The position numbers were made by a program, and so were the translations under genes. A stretch of 48,040 nt of DNA from Prorocentrum cordatum (taxonomy: Eukaryota > Sar > Dinophyceae > Prorocentrales > Prorocentraceae), in NCBI GenBank assembly GCA_963575745.1, contig CAUYUJ010000958.1, forward strand, positions 583,263 to 631,302, read 5' to 3'. A model generated the notes under the pieces. It was not told the DNA's origin and searched no databases. It saw nothing but the letters and a program-made list of their open reading frames with translations. How positions within the stretch are numbered: the first letter of the stretch is position 1; each line of letters begins with the position of its first letter. This document shows positions 9,831 to 21,112 of the stretch, piece after piece.

Positions 9831-10335
9831 CCGGAACGCAGTTTCTCAGAGGAGGAAAGGTACCCATACGTCTACCCCCTCGCCCGTTTCCCCCTTTTTG
9901 GGCCTCCTGGGAGGCCCTCGTCGCCACCGCTGGGTTCGCCTCGAGATCCTGGTCAGAGCGCACCCCGGGAGAGGCCTGCGGAGTAGTGGTATCGGTACTT
10001 TTTGGTTTGCCCAGTTTCAGTTGGCGCATATTTACACCATGTGTCACAGAATCGGAGGCGACGACTGGGGCGAGTAGCCCAGGGGAGAGCAGTACATGTA
10101 TCCAGGGGCGCCGATGATCCATGTCTTCGACAGGGCTCTCGGTTGAATGCGTGTAATGCCCGCCCCTGGGCTATTCGCCCTTATCGTCGCCGCCGACAGA
10201 ATCCATGTGCCCCAATATCCAGCTGCCTGCGGCAAGTCTCGCCACCCTGCCAGCGCAGCACTCGGCGTGACAAAGTTTCGAGCACCACCCCAAATGCCGC
10301 AACATGTGATTCAGACCAACCGCTCGCCTCTATTC
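9831..10335. other. Unique-looking sequence without a recognisable gene
   Basis: Frames are open on both strands over part of it, but none shows a domain. I see no repeat shared with the rest of the window. Confidence 0.3.
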
Positions 10336-10625
10336 ATTGATGGGCTTGCATTGGGGCCACCTGGGCCGACTTGGAGCTGTTTTGGGCTCCCGTGGGACCC
10401 TCTTTGGGCCCTCTCGGGGTCCTCTTGGGACCGTTTGGATCGGCTTGGGGCTTCTGGGGAGTCACTTGGAGCTGTCCTGGGAGCCTCTTGGGGCCTGCTC
10501 GGGCCATCTTGGGCTGTTCTATGCTTCATGGGCCGTCTTAAAACCGTCTTGAAGCTATCCTGGGCCGTCTGTGGAGCTTCTAGTAGGCCCTCATTGGGCT
10601 TTGCTGGCCTCTCTCTCTCTGTCTC
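10336..10625. repeat. Degenerate CTTGGGG-rich repeat block C
   Basis: Units such as GGGCCGACTTGGAG, GGGCCATCTTGGGC and GCCGTCTTGAAG match blocks A, B and E in style. The block ends in a short CTCTCTCTCTGTC run. Confidence 0.6.
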
Positions 10626-10859
10626 CGCCGAGGCCCCCTCGGCACCGTCCTGAGCCAAGAGGCCAAGGACGCGTACATTAATGTGTACGCGGACTTGCGT
10701 TCGTGCTGCCGCCCCTGGCCTGGCGCAGAGGCTTTCGGGTTGAGGGGGTCTTCCGCTGGCAGCCCCCCTTTGGCACACCAGCCTCTCGTGAGGGAGAGGA
10801 GCAGATTGGGACGTGGAAGTAGGATCTACATGTAGATCGGTTTACATATGCATCTACAT

Positions 10860-11130
10860 GTGCAACACAGGCTACGTGGCCTCCCAGGGGTTATCCTGGC
10901 CTCCTTGGAGGCCCTCCTGGTCTTCTGGGTCCTCCCGGCCTCCTCCTTGATGGTTTGGAAGCCTCCTGGGCCCTCTTTGGAGCATCTCGGCTCTCCTGCG
11001 GGGCTGTGGGGCGCCTCTCGGGCACTGCCGGGCCACCTGGGCGGCCCTCGTGGCCTCTTCGGGCCGCCCCGGGAAGCTCTGGAGAGCACCAGGGGCGCGC
11101 CGGGCCGCCCGGGGAGCCTCGGGAGGCCGG
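10860..11130. repeat. Degenerate CCTCCTGG/CTCGG repeat block D
   Basis: Irregular units of GGCCTCCTTGGAGG, CCTCTTCGGGCCGC and similar form a more GC-rich variant of the CTTGGGG blocks. It lies directly upstream of M1 copy 2. Confidence 0.5.
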
Positions 11131-11194
11131 GGCGGCGCACGCGCCGCTGCGTGAGAGAGGGGGGAGGCCCTCAGAGGCCGTGCAGGAACCCTGC

Positions 11195-11416
11195 CATGGT
11201 GGGCCTGTTTCCCACCACCACCACAAGTTGGAGGGGGAGGGGGTCCTCCTCCTCCTCCTCCTCCTCCTCCTCCTCCTCTTCGTCCTCCTCCTCTTCCTCC
11301 TCCTCCTCCTCCTCTTCGTCCTCCTCTTCGTCGTCCTCGTCCTCCTCCTGCTCCTCCTCGTCCACCACCACCACCAACTTCTGGTGGTGGTGGTGGTGGA
11401 AAACAGGCCCATCATG
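11195..11416. mobile_element. MITE-like element M1, copy 2, with a (TCC)n core
   Basis: The left end CATGGTGGGCCTGTTTCCC and the complement of the right end (CATGATGGGCCTGTTTTCC) differ at two of 19 bases. CCA repeats and AAGTTGGAGGGGGAGG follow inward on the left. The core is a (TCC)n array with CGTCC interruptions, about 125 bp. Size and core length differ from copy 1 while the ends are conserved, as expected for a family of non-autonomous elements. Confidence 0.75.
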
Positions 11417-12743
11417 CCAGGCAGCTCTCGGCTTTCTGCCACGCCTCAGCTTGCCGGGGAGCGCGGCGGCGGGTTTAGGAACGCTATGTGGCTCGATGCA
11501 CGCGCCCACCGCAGCGGCAGAAGCAACGGCTCGCGTCCGCTCCCGCCTCGCTTCCGCTTGAAATTGCGCTTAGGATCTCGAGCATGCGGCTCGGCGTCTC
11601 GACCTGGTTGCAGTCAAGACGCTGGAATAAGGACCACTGGGCTCAGATGAGGCCCTGGTTTCGGTGCCGTTCCTGAGATCCAGGTCGGCGAGCCTATTCG
11701 AGGACGAGTCTCGACGTGGCCAGAAAAGGCCAGTCGTTCCTTATTCAGCCTTCCTTCTGGTAGTATGATGGCAGAGCAGGAGGCCCGCAGGAGGTGACAG
11801 CTGATTGCCAGCGTCGACCGCGAGGGCGATACGGCCGCCTGCCATCTGAGAAGCTATACCTGGGCGGCAGGCGATGGGGAGCATCGGCGCGGAGACTTTC
11901 GGGCGTCAGGCTTCGAGTCTGCGGTGGGGCCTGGCCTGCGAGAGGGGGTTGTCTGCCCCTCGCCTGCAGGGCGAGGGACCTTCCTGACCTCTCAGGGTGC
12001 TGGGAGACAGCCCTCTTTGCTTGGGGACCTGTCGGGGATGTTTGAGACCTAGACTGCAAGTCGAGGTCAGAAGAGGTCCTCGTACGATTTGTGTGTGCCT
12101 CCTGAGAGGTCAGGGCTGAACCTCCGACGCCGCCGCACGTGAGACCCGGAGGTGTCGATACCCCATCCCCCGGCGCAAGCTCGGCGCCGCGGACCACCTC
12201 CTGCGGGGCCCCGCGGGGCCCGCGGGCGTTCCCCCTGGCGCAAAGAGCCTCGAAAACGCAGAGGCCCGCCGTGGTTCTTCCGCGGCGCTTCGAAACCTGG
12301 GGTGCAGCCCCCGCTGCTGTAGACCAGGGCGGGGGCGGTGGTGGGTCGTCGGCAGCTTGCAGGGCTCGACGGCAGATGTGAGGAGCAAGCCCGCTGCAGA
12401 CGAGCCTGCCGCGGGCGCCGAGTTTTTGCTCAAAGCGGTGCGGGTGGGTCGCGTGTAGGTCGTTGGCGCGTCGGCGGGCGAACCGCGCGGCGGCTCGCGC
12501 GGGTGGGTCGTTGGGGCGGGTTGCGGGCGTGTCGCGAGGCGGGCGCGCGACGGGTCGCAGGGCAGGGCGCGGGGTGGACCCTCACCGCGGCACCGCACCG
12601 CGGCACCGCACTGCAGCCACGCACCCAGGGACAGCGCAAGGGCGTGCGGCCCTTTCGCTTTCCAGACCCCCGACGTCGTGTTTTTTGTTGCAGCGCGGAT
12701 CGCATCCCGAAGCGTTTTTGGGACGGTTTGAGGGCCCGCGTCG
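11417..12743. other. Gene-free GC-rich stretch
   Basis: Several open frames occur on both strands, typical of high-GC DNA. None has a recognisable domain or a consistent start, and opposite frames are equally open. I see no long repeat apart from GGCGCGTC/GCGGGTCG-rich degenerate runs near 12440-12580 and short GCGGCACC repeats near 12587-12613. Confidence 0.35.
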
Positions 12744-12902
12744 TGTTTTTTGCTCGCGGCGTGGACCCCCAAAGGTCTGGACCCTTTCTTGGGAACCAGT
12801 TTCTCATCCCAAGCAGGCTTTGACGGTCTGTTGGCCCGGCGAGGGCCTTGCGAGGCCGAAAATCGTCAGCAAAAATATCCGTCGTGATTCTTGCCACGAC
12901 GC
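12744..12902 (+). repeat. Dispersed repeat R1, copy 2
   Basis: Same-orientation relative of 8917-9077, sharing GTCGTGTTTTTTGC, GGACCC, TCTCATCCC, TTTGACGGTC, GGCCCGGCGAGGGCC and GGCCGAAAATCG in the same order and at similar spacing. It then carries a short internal near-duplication (GTCGTGATTCTTGC). Confidence 0.65.
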
Positions 12903-13251
12903 GAGGGCCGCGAGGGGGTCTGGGTCTGCCAATTTGTGCCGCACACCGGGGCGCCGTGCAACGTTAGGGGGGGATGGGCTCAGGGGGGGGATGCACCGAC
13001 CCCCTATCGCGCCCACTCGACGCCGATGGGGGACCGATGGCCCACCCCGCCCAGGAACGTGGGGAACCGCAATCCGGGCCCCACTGCAGATCTACATATC
13101 GGCGATGTGTCGCCGCTTCCAGCTCGATGCTCCCCCCTATCCCCCAGGCCCCGCTGCCCCCCTGATGACTCTTGATGTTGTCCCCCTCCCCCCTGAGCTG
13201 CCCCCCGCCCCCCGACGGTTGCCCTCCGGGCGCCGAGTGGCGGGGCACGCC

Positions 13252-13490
13252 TCCTCCTCCTCCTCCTCCTCCTCCTCCTCCTCCTCCTCCTCCTCCTCCT
13301 CCTCCTCCTCCTCCTCCTCCTCCTCCTCCTCCTCCTCCTCCTCCCTCCTCCTCCTCCTCCTCCTCCTCCTCCTCCTCCTCCCTCCTCTTCCTCATCCTCC
13401 TCCTCCTCCTCCTCCCTCTTCCTCCTCCTCCTCCTCCTCCCTCCTCCTCCTCCTCCTCCTCTCCCTCGGCGGGGGGGGGGGGGGGGCGGG
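13252..13490. repeat. (TCC)n array followed by a G16 run
   Basis: About 215 bp of nearly uninterrupted TCC triplets with CCCTCC and CTTCC breaks, then CGGC and a run of 16 G. Homopyrimidine on the + strand. Long poly-Ser, poly-Pro and poly-Gly frames here are artefacts. Confidence 0.9.
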
Positions 13491-13894
13491 GCACGCGAGC
13501 GTCGTCCGCCTCTCCCAGGCGGGCCGCGACGACGCCCGGGTGCTGGTGTGGCTCCGGGAGGCGCCGCCGTGGTGGGGGGCCCATGGCATGCCCGCGCCGT
13601 GAGGAAATCAAGGCGCAAGGCTTCTGGCAGGCTTCGGCCTCCGGAGCCTCCTCCTCCGAGGAGGGCAGGGCGCCCCTACCGCCACAACCTTTCCTCGTCT
13701 TCGTTTTGTGGAGGGCCTCCTGGGAGGCCCTCGTGGCCACATATGTTTTTTTTTTGTGCAGGTCTCAGCCTCCGGGGGGCCGTTCAGGTTTTTTTCGGGG
13801 CCGTAAGAGAAGTGCGGAAGATGAGAAGCTGGTCTTTGAGAAGGGGTACAGACCAGCGGAGAGCCACGCTGTGGAAAATCACGACACAGGGCCC

Positions 13895-14105
13895 ATGGTG
13901 ATTTGATCGATCCGATTCGAGTCTATTTCGATCTCGATTTTCTGGCGATCCGATGTTGCCCTATGCTTGCAGCTTGCATGGCGCTGTTGTGCATCCTGGC
14001 GCGGCCGATGCGATTCGATCCCGACTCCGTGCCGATGCGGCCCGATGCGACGATGCGACGCATGTTCCGATCCGATCCGATTTCCCGATTCGCACCTGAC
14101 TGATC
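13895..14105. repeat. Degenerate GATCCGAT/GATGCGAC repeats
   Basis: The hexamer to octamer units GATCCGAT, GATTCGAT, GATGCGAC and CGATGCGG recur irregularly. No gene. Confidence 0.6.
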
Positions 14106-14221
14106 CTGGCGCGGGCATGTGCCCGCAGTGCCGCTCTCCTCGCCCCAAGATCCTTGTTCCGCGCCAGCCACTTTCGCTCAGATATTTGTGCCCCACTGGG
14201 GCCCTTGCGCGCTGGCTCGAG

Positions 14222-16024
14222 AATTTCACGCGCACACATACATTCACGCACGCGCAAACGCACACGCACAGCAAACGCACAAGCACACGATCACGCGCGC
14301 ACGCGCTCACGCACAAGCACACGCACACGCACAAGCACACGCAGAAGAACGCGCAAGCACACACGCGCACGCGCACACGCACGCGCACGCGCACACGCAC
14401 ACGCACACGCACACGCAAACGCACGCACACACACACGCACCCGCACGCGCACACACAAGCACACACTCGCACGCGCACGCGCAAACGCACACGGACGCGC
14501 ACATGTGAACGCGCCCACGTAAACGCACACGCACATGCACACGCAGAAGAACGCGCAAGCACACACGCGCACGCGCACGCGCACGCGCACGCGCACGCGC
14601 ACGCGCACGCGCACGCGCACGCGCACGCGCACGCGCGCGCGCACGCGCACACGCACACTCTCACGCGCACGCGTGCGAACGCGCACGCGCTCGCACACAC
14701 GCACATTCACACGCGCACGCACACGCACACGCGCACGCACAGGCGCACGCGCATGCGCATGCGCACGCGCACTCGCTCGCGCACGCGAGCGCTCACGCGC
14801 GCGCGCACGCGCACACGCAAACGCACGCGGACGCGCACATGTGCACGCGCCCACGTGAACGCACACGCACATGCACACGCACAAGAACGCGCAAGCACGC
14901 ACGCGCACGCGCGCGCACGCGCACGCGCACGCGCACGCGCACGCGCATGCACACGCACACGCACACGCACACGCTCACGCGGACGCGCATGCGCACGCGC
15001 ACTCGCACGCGCACACGCACGCGCATGCACACGCACACGCACACGCACACACGCACACACGCACACGCACGCGTACACCCACACGCACGCGCACACGCAC
15101 GCACACGCACACGCACACGCACATGCACACGCGCGCGCACGCACACTCACGAAGGGCGCACACGCACACGCACGCTCGCACGCACACGCAGGCGCACGCG
15201 CACGCGCACGCACGCGCGCACACGCACACACGCGCCCGCAGCCGGACGCGCACACGCACACGCACGCGCACACGCACGCACAAGCGCGCCAGCACACACG
15301 CGTGCGCGGACGCGCACGCGCACGCGCACTCGCAAGCACATGCGAACGCACACGCACACGCACACACACACACACGCGGCGCGCACGCATGCGCACGCGC
15401 ACGCGCACGCACACACGCACGCGCACACGCGCACGCAAACGCACACGCACACGCACACGCGCACGCGCACGCACACGCACACGCACTCGCAGGCGCACGC
15501 ACGCACACGCACTTGCACACGCACGCGCAAACGCACGCGCATACGCACACGCGCACGCACGAACAGCTCACGCGCACACGTAGACGCACACGCACGCCCA
15601 CTCTCACACGCACTCGCACACGCACACGCGCACGCACACGCACACGCGCACGAATACGTACACGCAGGAGCACGCACGCATGCGCACTCGCACAGGCACG
15701 CGCACACGCACGCGCACACGCACACGCACACGCACGAACAGCGCTCACGCACACGTAGACGCACGCGCGCGCCCACACGCACACGCGCGCTCACACACAC
15801 ACACACCCACACGCACACCCACAGGCACGCGCAAACGCGCACGCACACGCGCACGCGCACGCGCACGCACGCGCACACGCAGGCGCACGCGTTCACGCAC
15901 GCGCACACGCGCACGCGCACGCACACGCACGCGCGCACGCGCACGCGCACGCACGCGCTCACGCACGCGCACACACTCACGCACGCGCATGCGCACGCGC
16001 ACGCGCACGCGCGCAAGCACGCAC
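14222..16024. repeat. Alternating purine-pyrimidine CA/CG array, part 1
   Basis: About 1.8 kb built almost only of CA and CG dinucleotide steps (CACGCG, CACACG, GCGCACACGCAC), with rare breaks such as CAAG or GAAC. All six frames are open or nearly so (Thr/His/Arg/Ala on one strand, Cys/Val/Arg on the other), so no protein should be called. Such alternating sequence is the classical Z-DNA-forming type. Confidence 0.95.
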
Positions 16025-16262
16025 TTTTTGGTCGTCGGGGCGAGAGCGGACCTCTTCCGCTAAAAGCTAGGCGGGCTACTCGCAGCTTAATCAGGGAGAC
16101 AGGGCACAGGCAGGCGGGGCCTCAGGCGGCCAAAGTGGGCGGGGCCCAGGCGGCGCCGAAGAGCTTGCGCAGGAAAAGGTACGCCGCGGACAGGGGCCGG
16201 AGGCGAGGATCCGGAGGGTGAGCGATGTGGTGTTGCCGTCGACGGCACGTCGTGAACACCGG
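16025..16262. other. Non-repetitive island between the two CA/CG arrays
   Basis: About 240 bp of ordinary GC-rich sequence interrupting the arrays. It contains no gene I can recognise. Confidence 0.5.
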
Positions 16263-17940
16263 CCTCAAGCGCGCGCGCAAGCACGCACGCGCACGCGCGC
16301 GCGCCCGCGCACGCGCGCGCCCACGCGCACGCGCAAACGCACGCGCACACGCACACGCACACGCGCGCGCAGGCCCGCGCGCACATGCACACGCACGCGC
16401 GCACGCGCGCGCACACGCGCACGCAGGCGCGCGCGCACGCACACGCGCGCGCGCAAGCACACGCGCACGCGCACACGAACGCGCGCACGCGCGCGCCCAC
16501 ACGCGCGCGCANNNNNNNNNNNNNNNNNNNNNNNNNNNNNNNNNNNNNNNNNNNNNNNNNNNNNNNNNNNNNNNNNNNNNNNNNNNNNNNNNNNNNNNNN
16601 NNNNNNNNNNNCACGCGCACACGCGCACACGCGCCCACGCGCACACGCGCACACGCGCACACGCGCACACGCGCACACGCGCACACGCGCACACGCGCAC
16701 ACGCGCACACGCGCACACGCGCACACGCGCACACGCGCACACGCGCACACACGCGCGCACACGCGCACACGCGAACACGCGCACACGCGCACACACGCGC
16801 ACACGCGCACACGCGCACACGCGCACACGCGCACACGCGCACACGCGCACACGCGCACACGCGCACACGCGCACACGCGCACACGCGCACACGCGCACAC
16901 GCGCACACGCGCACGCGCGCACACTCGCACACGCGCACACGCGCACACGCGCACACGCGCACACGCGCACACGCGCCCACGCGCACACGCGCCACGCGCA
17001 CACGCGCACACGCGCACACACGCACAGCGCACACGCGCACACACGCACACACGCACGCACGCACGCACGCACGCACGCACACACGCACACACGCACGCAC
17101 GCACGCACGCACGCGCGCACGCACACGCACACGCACACGCACACGCACACGCACACGCACACGCACACGCACACGCACACGCACACGCACACGACACAGC
17201 ACACACACACAGCACAGACACACACAGAACACACAGACACACACAGACACACACAGACACACACAGACACACACAGACACACACAGACACACACAGAACA
17301 CACAGACACACACAGGCACACAGACACACACAGACACACACAGACACACACAGACACACACAGACACACACAGACACACACAGACACACACAGACACACA
17401 CAGACACACACAGACACACACAGACACACACAGACACACACAGACACACACAGACACACACAGACACACACAGACACACACAGACACACACAGACACACA
17501 CAGACACACACAGACACGCACAGACACACACAGACACACACAGACACACACAGACACACACAGACACACACAGACACACAGACACACACAGACACACACA
17601 GACACACACACAGACACACACAGACACACACAGACACACACACAGACACACACAGACACACACAGACACACACAGACACACACAGACACACACAGACACA
17701 CACAGACACACACAGACACACACAGACGCACACACACACACACGCGCTCACACACACACGCTCACACGCGCACGTAAGCATGCGCTCTGGCGCAAGCGCA
17801 GACGCACACGTGCAGTCAAGCAAGCGCGCACACACGCACACACGCACGCACGCACGCGCGCACGCGCGCACGCGCGCACACGCGCACGCGCGCACACGCG
17901 CACACGCGCACGCGCGCGCACGCACACACGCGTACGCATT
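16263..17940. repeat. Alternating purine-pyrimidine CA/CG array, part 2
   Basis: Sub-blocks differ in unit length: irregular GCGCGCAC to the gap; an 8-bp CACACGCG unit at about 16612-16980; ACGC runs to 17115; a 6-bp CACACG unit at about 17118-17190; a 10-bp ACACACAGAC unit at about 17215-17725; then GCGCAC again. Most units have even length and keep the alternation, but AGAC steps break it once per 10 bp. No protein should be called. Confidence 0.95.
16512..16611. other. Scaffold gap of 100 N
   Basis: Exactly 100 undetermined bases within the CA/CG array. The fixed length suggests a placeholder rather than a measured gap. Confidence 0.98.
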
Positions 17941-18640
17941 CAGGCCGAGCCCTCAAGCCGCTCAGAGCAGCAGCGCCGCGGCCAGCCATGAGTTATCCCG
18001 GCGTGGATGACGGGGGGGTTGTGACGAGGTAGGCAGATAGCCGACTGGCATGGAAAAGACATGACAGACGGCAAGGGGGTCGCAGCGAGGAAACTACAGC
18101 GATGCCGTGGCCAGGCGATTGGGCAGAAGGGCACAGCAAGGAACAAGGAGGCCGAAGGCCAGCAGTGTAGAGGCTCAGGTTTGAGGCCCGATGCAGTTTA
18201 GGTATTTCCGCTGGCCAAAATCGCATTCCCGTTTGCCGCCTTGGCCACTTGGCGATCTTAGGTTTTGGGCTCTTAGGTGTATGTGTTTCGCACTTGTGTG
18301 GCGCATGTGGCGACGGCGAAGTTGTTCTGGCTGCGAGGGCTCCGCGCCCGGGGGCCTCTTTGCCGCCGGCGCGGCGAAGAATATCCGCCCCCCTTGGCGG
18401 CTGACCGCGGCGCTGAAGTCAGAGGTCGCGCGGCGCATGGCGTGGCGCAGTGACGGAGACCTTGCAGTCATCGCGCCATACTCTGCGTGATAATGCTTGG
18501 GCCCCCCCCGCCTTCTTCTCCTCTTCCTTCTTGTGCGCGCGCTGAGCCATGGTCGCGATTGTCCTCCCTTGGCTCATCCTGCTCGCCCTGGCCCCTGCGG
18601 CTGCCGCGCGTGCGAGCGCGTCCTTTGGGCAGGCCGCGCT
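17941..18640. other. Stretch with one weak open frame (18191-18490, +)
   Basis: A 99-codon frame on the + strand ends in a short Ala/Arg-rich tail, but an opposite-strand frame covers the same bases and neither shows a domain. I would not call a gene. A run of eight or more C at 18503-18511 precedes a CTTCTTCTCCTCTTCC pyrimidine tract. Confidence 0.3.
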
Positions 18641-19146
18641 TTTAGACCACTTGTGAGCCAGTTTTCGGACCATTTTCGGACCGCGAGGAGACCGCGTTTA
18701 GACCAATTTTAGACCGGAATTTGACCGCAATTAGACCGACATTAGACCAGAATTTGACCAGAATTAGGCCAGAATTAGACCACAATCAGATTGCAATGAG
18801 ACCGCCGTGGGTCTACTTGTGCCCAGACTTTCGTTTGAGCGCCTCGGGGGCCCCCTTGGGATGCGGAGAGGTCGACCGGGAATGCAGGCCGGGTGGCGAG
18901 ATCACGCAATCATGATAATTTCGCAGGCAAGAGTACGTTTCCCCATTGCAGACCGGACATAGGAACCGAGCGACCGATCTTAGGAATTCGCCTGATGGAG
19001 GTTCGGCGGAGATTGCTGCGGTTGTTTATGCAGCGTTTAGACCAGTTTGAGACCACAATGAGACCAGACATAGACTTAATCAAGATTAGAAGTTGGCCGT
19101 AATTAAACCAGAATTAAACCAGAATTATACCACAAGTCGACCGCAC
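18640..19146. repeat. Degenerate TTAGACC repeat field
   Basis: Short units such as TTTTAGACC, ATTAGACCGA, AATTTGACCAGAATT and TTTGAGACCACAATGAGACC recur irregularly at about 11-13 bp spacing in two clusters (18640-18805 and 19025-19160). A unique-looking stretch lies between the clusters. There is no coding potential. Confidence 0.75.
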
Positions 19147-20470
19147 TTAGAGTGCAAGTTGACCACGGGGCATGGCGGGGGGCCGGCAATGAGGAACGGG
19201 ATCGGAACAGGATGAACAACTTAATAATGGTAAAGGAAACAGAGGGGTGCACATGGGGGTGGGGGGGGCACCAGAGGGGGAGAAACGGAGGAACAGCATC
19301 GACAGGAGGACCAGGATAACGATGGGATCGCGACGATGACAAGGGGGTGGGGGGCGTGGATGTTGCACGGGGGCATTCGCGTAGGGCAGGGGGCGAGTGC
19401 GGGAGAACCCGGGGGGCCATGCGAAAAGGGCGGTTGACGATAACGACGGCGAACGGACGAGGATGGCCAGCTGCAGGAGGAGCAGCAAAGTGAAGGTGAT
19501 CGCGCGACGAAGTTGGGGCCGATTCAGAGTCGAGCGTAGAGTGGCTGGCGACGCCTTTCGTCGCCAGAGAGGGCGGCCGGTTTTGGCGAAGCCCCGCGGC
19601 CCCCGGGCGGAAGCGCCAAATCAACGCCCCGCCAGAAGTGCCACAACAATTTCTAGCGATTTCTGGCCTTTCCCGTGAGCCTCTACAGCCAGCAGTGGCG
19701 GCGCCGGCGCCGCAAAGGCCGCCCCTGGGAGCTAGCGGCGCCGGCAAGCCCGTCGGAGCGCCAGGGGGGCGTAGGAGCAGGCGCACACGGGAAGCGGGGT
19801 GGGGAGGGCAACGGCAGGAAGGAAGAGGCGAACCAGGCGCAGGAGGGCGGTGTGAGCGCACTTGGGTGTTTGCAGTGTCGAGCTGGCCGAGGTGAAAGGA
19901 AGCGGCCCAGGACCGAGGTGTGCGTGGGGCCGAGGGCCCCGAGCGGCGTGGGCAGCCCCGCATCCATGGATGCACGAGCGGGGCCTGCGGGGGTGCCGTG
20001 CCGCGGGGGCAGGGGCCGCGCGAGCCTTCCAGGAGGGGTCGCCGGGGCCGTGGCACTGGGGGCCGGCGCCGGAAGAGAGGCCGGCCGTGACCGCCCGCCC
20101 GAGTGCAGGATGCCAGGCCTCTGGCACTAAAGGCGCCGGCGTGGGAATGGCTCCGAGGGCGCCCCGGGTGCAGGGCGATGCCGGGGGGCCACGTCGCCGT
20201 CGTCGGGGCCCCCGCGTGGGGCGGGGGCAGCGTCGGCGGGGCGCTCCTCTGCATGGGCCGATTCAGTTAGGAAATCCATGAACTGCTCTGTTTTTGCGAG
20301 CGAGTAGATGGAGGGCGAGGGCAGAGAAGTTGCAGGGGTGCGCGGTCCAAACCTAGGGCGGGGAAGCGTCCGCAGCTCCAGCCCGACCCAGTCGCGCGAT
20401 CTGGTGGGCTGGTGCCCTGGCATTGCAGGGGGGTCTGCTTCGCCGTGCGTCGGCGTGCGCGCGCGACTTT
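19147..20470. other. Gene-free GC-rich stretch
   Basis: Open frames exist on both strands, the longest on the minus strand, but all are compositionally Pro/Arg/Ala-rich without domains. I call no gene. Confidence 0.35.
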
Positions 20471-20570
20471 CCCAGGGGTCCTTCCGATGAGAAATCCTGA
20501 TCGGGAATGCTTCTTCTTGAAAGCTGATCGAGATCAGCTTTCCTGATCGGCGGTGCGTTTTCGATTGGCC
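20471..20570 (-). repeat. Inverted-repeat partner R2, left copy
   Basis: Read on the minus strand, it shares GCCGATCAG, CGATCAG-ATTTCT-ATCG and CCCCTGGG in order with 30990-31075 read on the plus strand. The best 39 bases match at about 33. It contains a perfect 11-bp-arm hairpin at 20519-20542 (GAAAGCTGATC, loop GA). It could be the left terminus of a large element that spans units B, C and D. Confidence 0.5.
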
Positions 20571-20718
20571 CGCGGTTGTTTGTTGCGCAGTGCGCATGTT
20601 ATCTCTTTTGGAGACACGCGATGGATCGTGTATGAAGCCTCGTCGCGCACGTTTATGCGCGCGCAGCCGTTGACATCGCAACATTTCCCCCCTCAAAAAA
20701 ACATCCTCCACCTCCCAC

Positions 20719-20836
20719 GTTTGCCGCCTACATATACATATACATATATATATATGTATGTATGTCTGTATGTATATATATGTGCGTATATAGAAATAAC
20801 TATCTCTTCACATATATATATATATATATATCATCC
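20719..20836. repeat. TATA/TATG microsatellite
   Basis: CATATA, TATGTATG and ATATAT runs form an A/T-rich island in GC-rich DNA, followed to 20880 by a CTCC/ATCC-rich pyrimidine stretch. Confidence 0.85.
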
Positions 20837-21058
20837 TCCTCTCCTCCAACTCCACCCCTCCAACCGCATCCACCTCCGCCTTCGGCCCCCCTGGGAATCC
20901 AGAAGGGCATCGGCGTTTTGTCCCGAACCCATTGTTTTCTGAACGTTTCCATGCAGGGGTTCTCCAGCAGCATAAGGTTCTACGTGAGCCAGCTGCGAAG
21001 ATGATATTCTCACCTCACAATGCAGAATTGTTCGTTTTTGATGCCATGTCAGTCGTAT

Positions 21059-21080
21059 TCCATAGCCGTTGTGGCTCAAA
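21059..21080 (+). other. Probable relict of the dinoflagellate spliced leader
   Basis: The 22 bases match the DinoSL consensus at 18 positions, differing at positions 4, 10, 13 and 22. The block TGGCTCAA is intact, and the CCATAG segment retains the AG where a new leader can be trans-spliced in recycled cDNAs. It sits 32 nt before the ATG of the intronless unit B. A rough binomial estimate gives well under one chance match of this quality in a 48-kb window. The leader sequence is quoted from memory. Confidence 0.6.
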
Positions 21081-21112
21081 CCAGATTGTCAGGCAGGTAT
21101 TCGTAGTCCACA

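Noticed and set aside
9647-9841. CCGGAAGCAG / CCGGAACGCAG as a target-site duplication of M1 copy 1
   Set aside because: The right-hand copy lies about 8 bp away from the inferred element end and has an extra base, and copy 2 shows nothing comparable.
14222-17940. Very long open frames of Thr/His/Arg or Cys/Val/Arg on both strands
   Set aside because: They arise from the CA/CG array; all frames are open and there is no start context, domain or codon bias.
18191-18490. 99-codon open frame on the + strand
   Set aside because: No domain, an equally open opposite-strand frame, and no support for a start; left as an uncertain stretch.
20127-20711. 194-codon minus-strand frame
   Set aside because: It runs through the R2 inverted repeat and compositionally biased sequence and has no recognisable domain.
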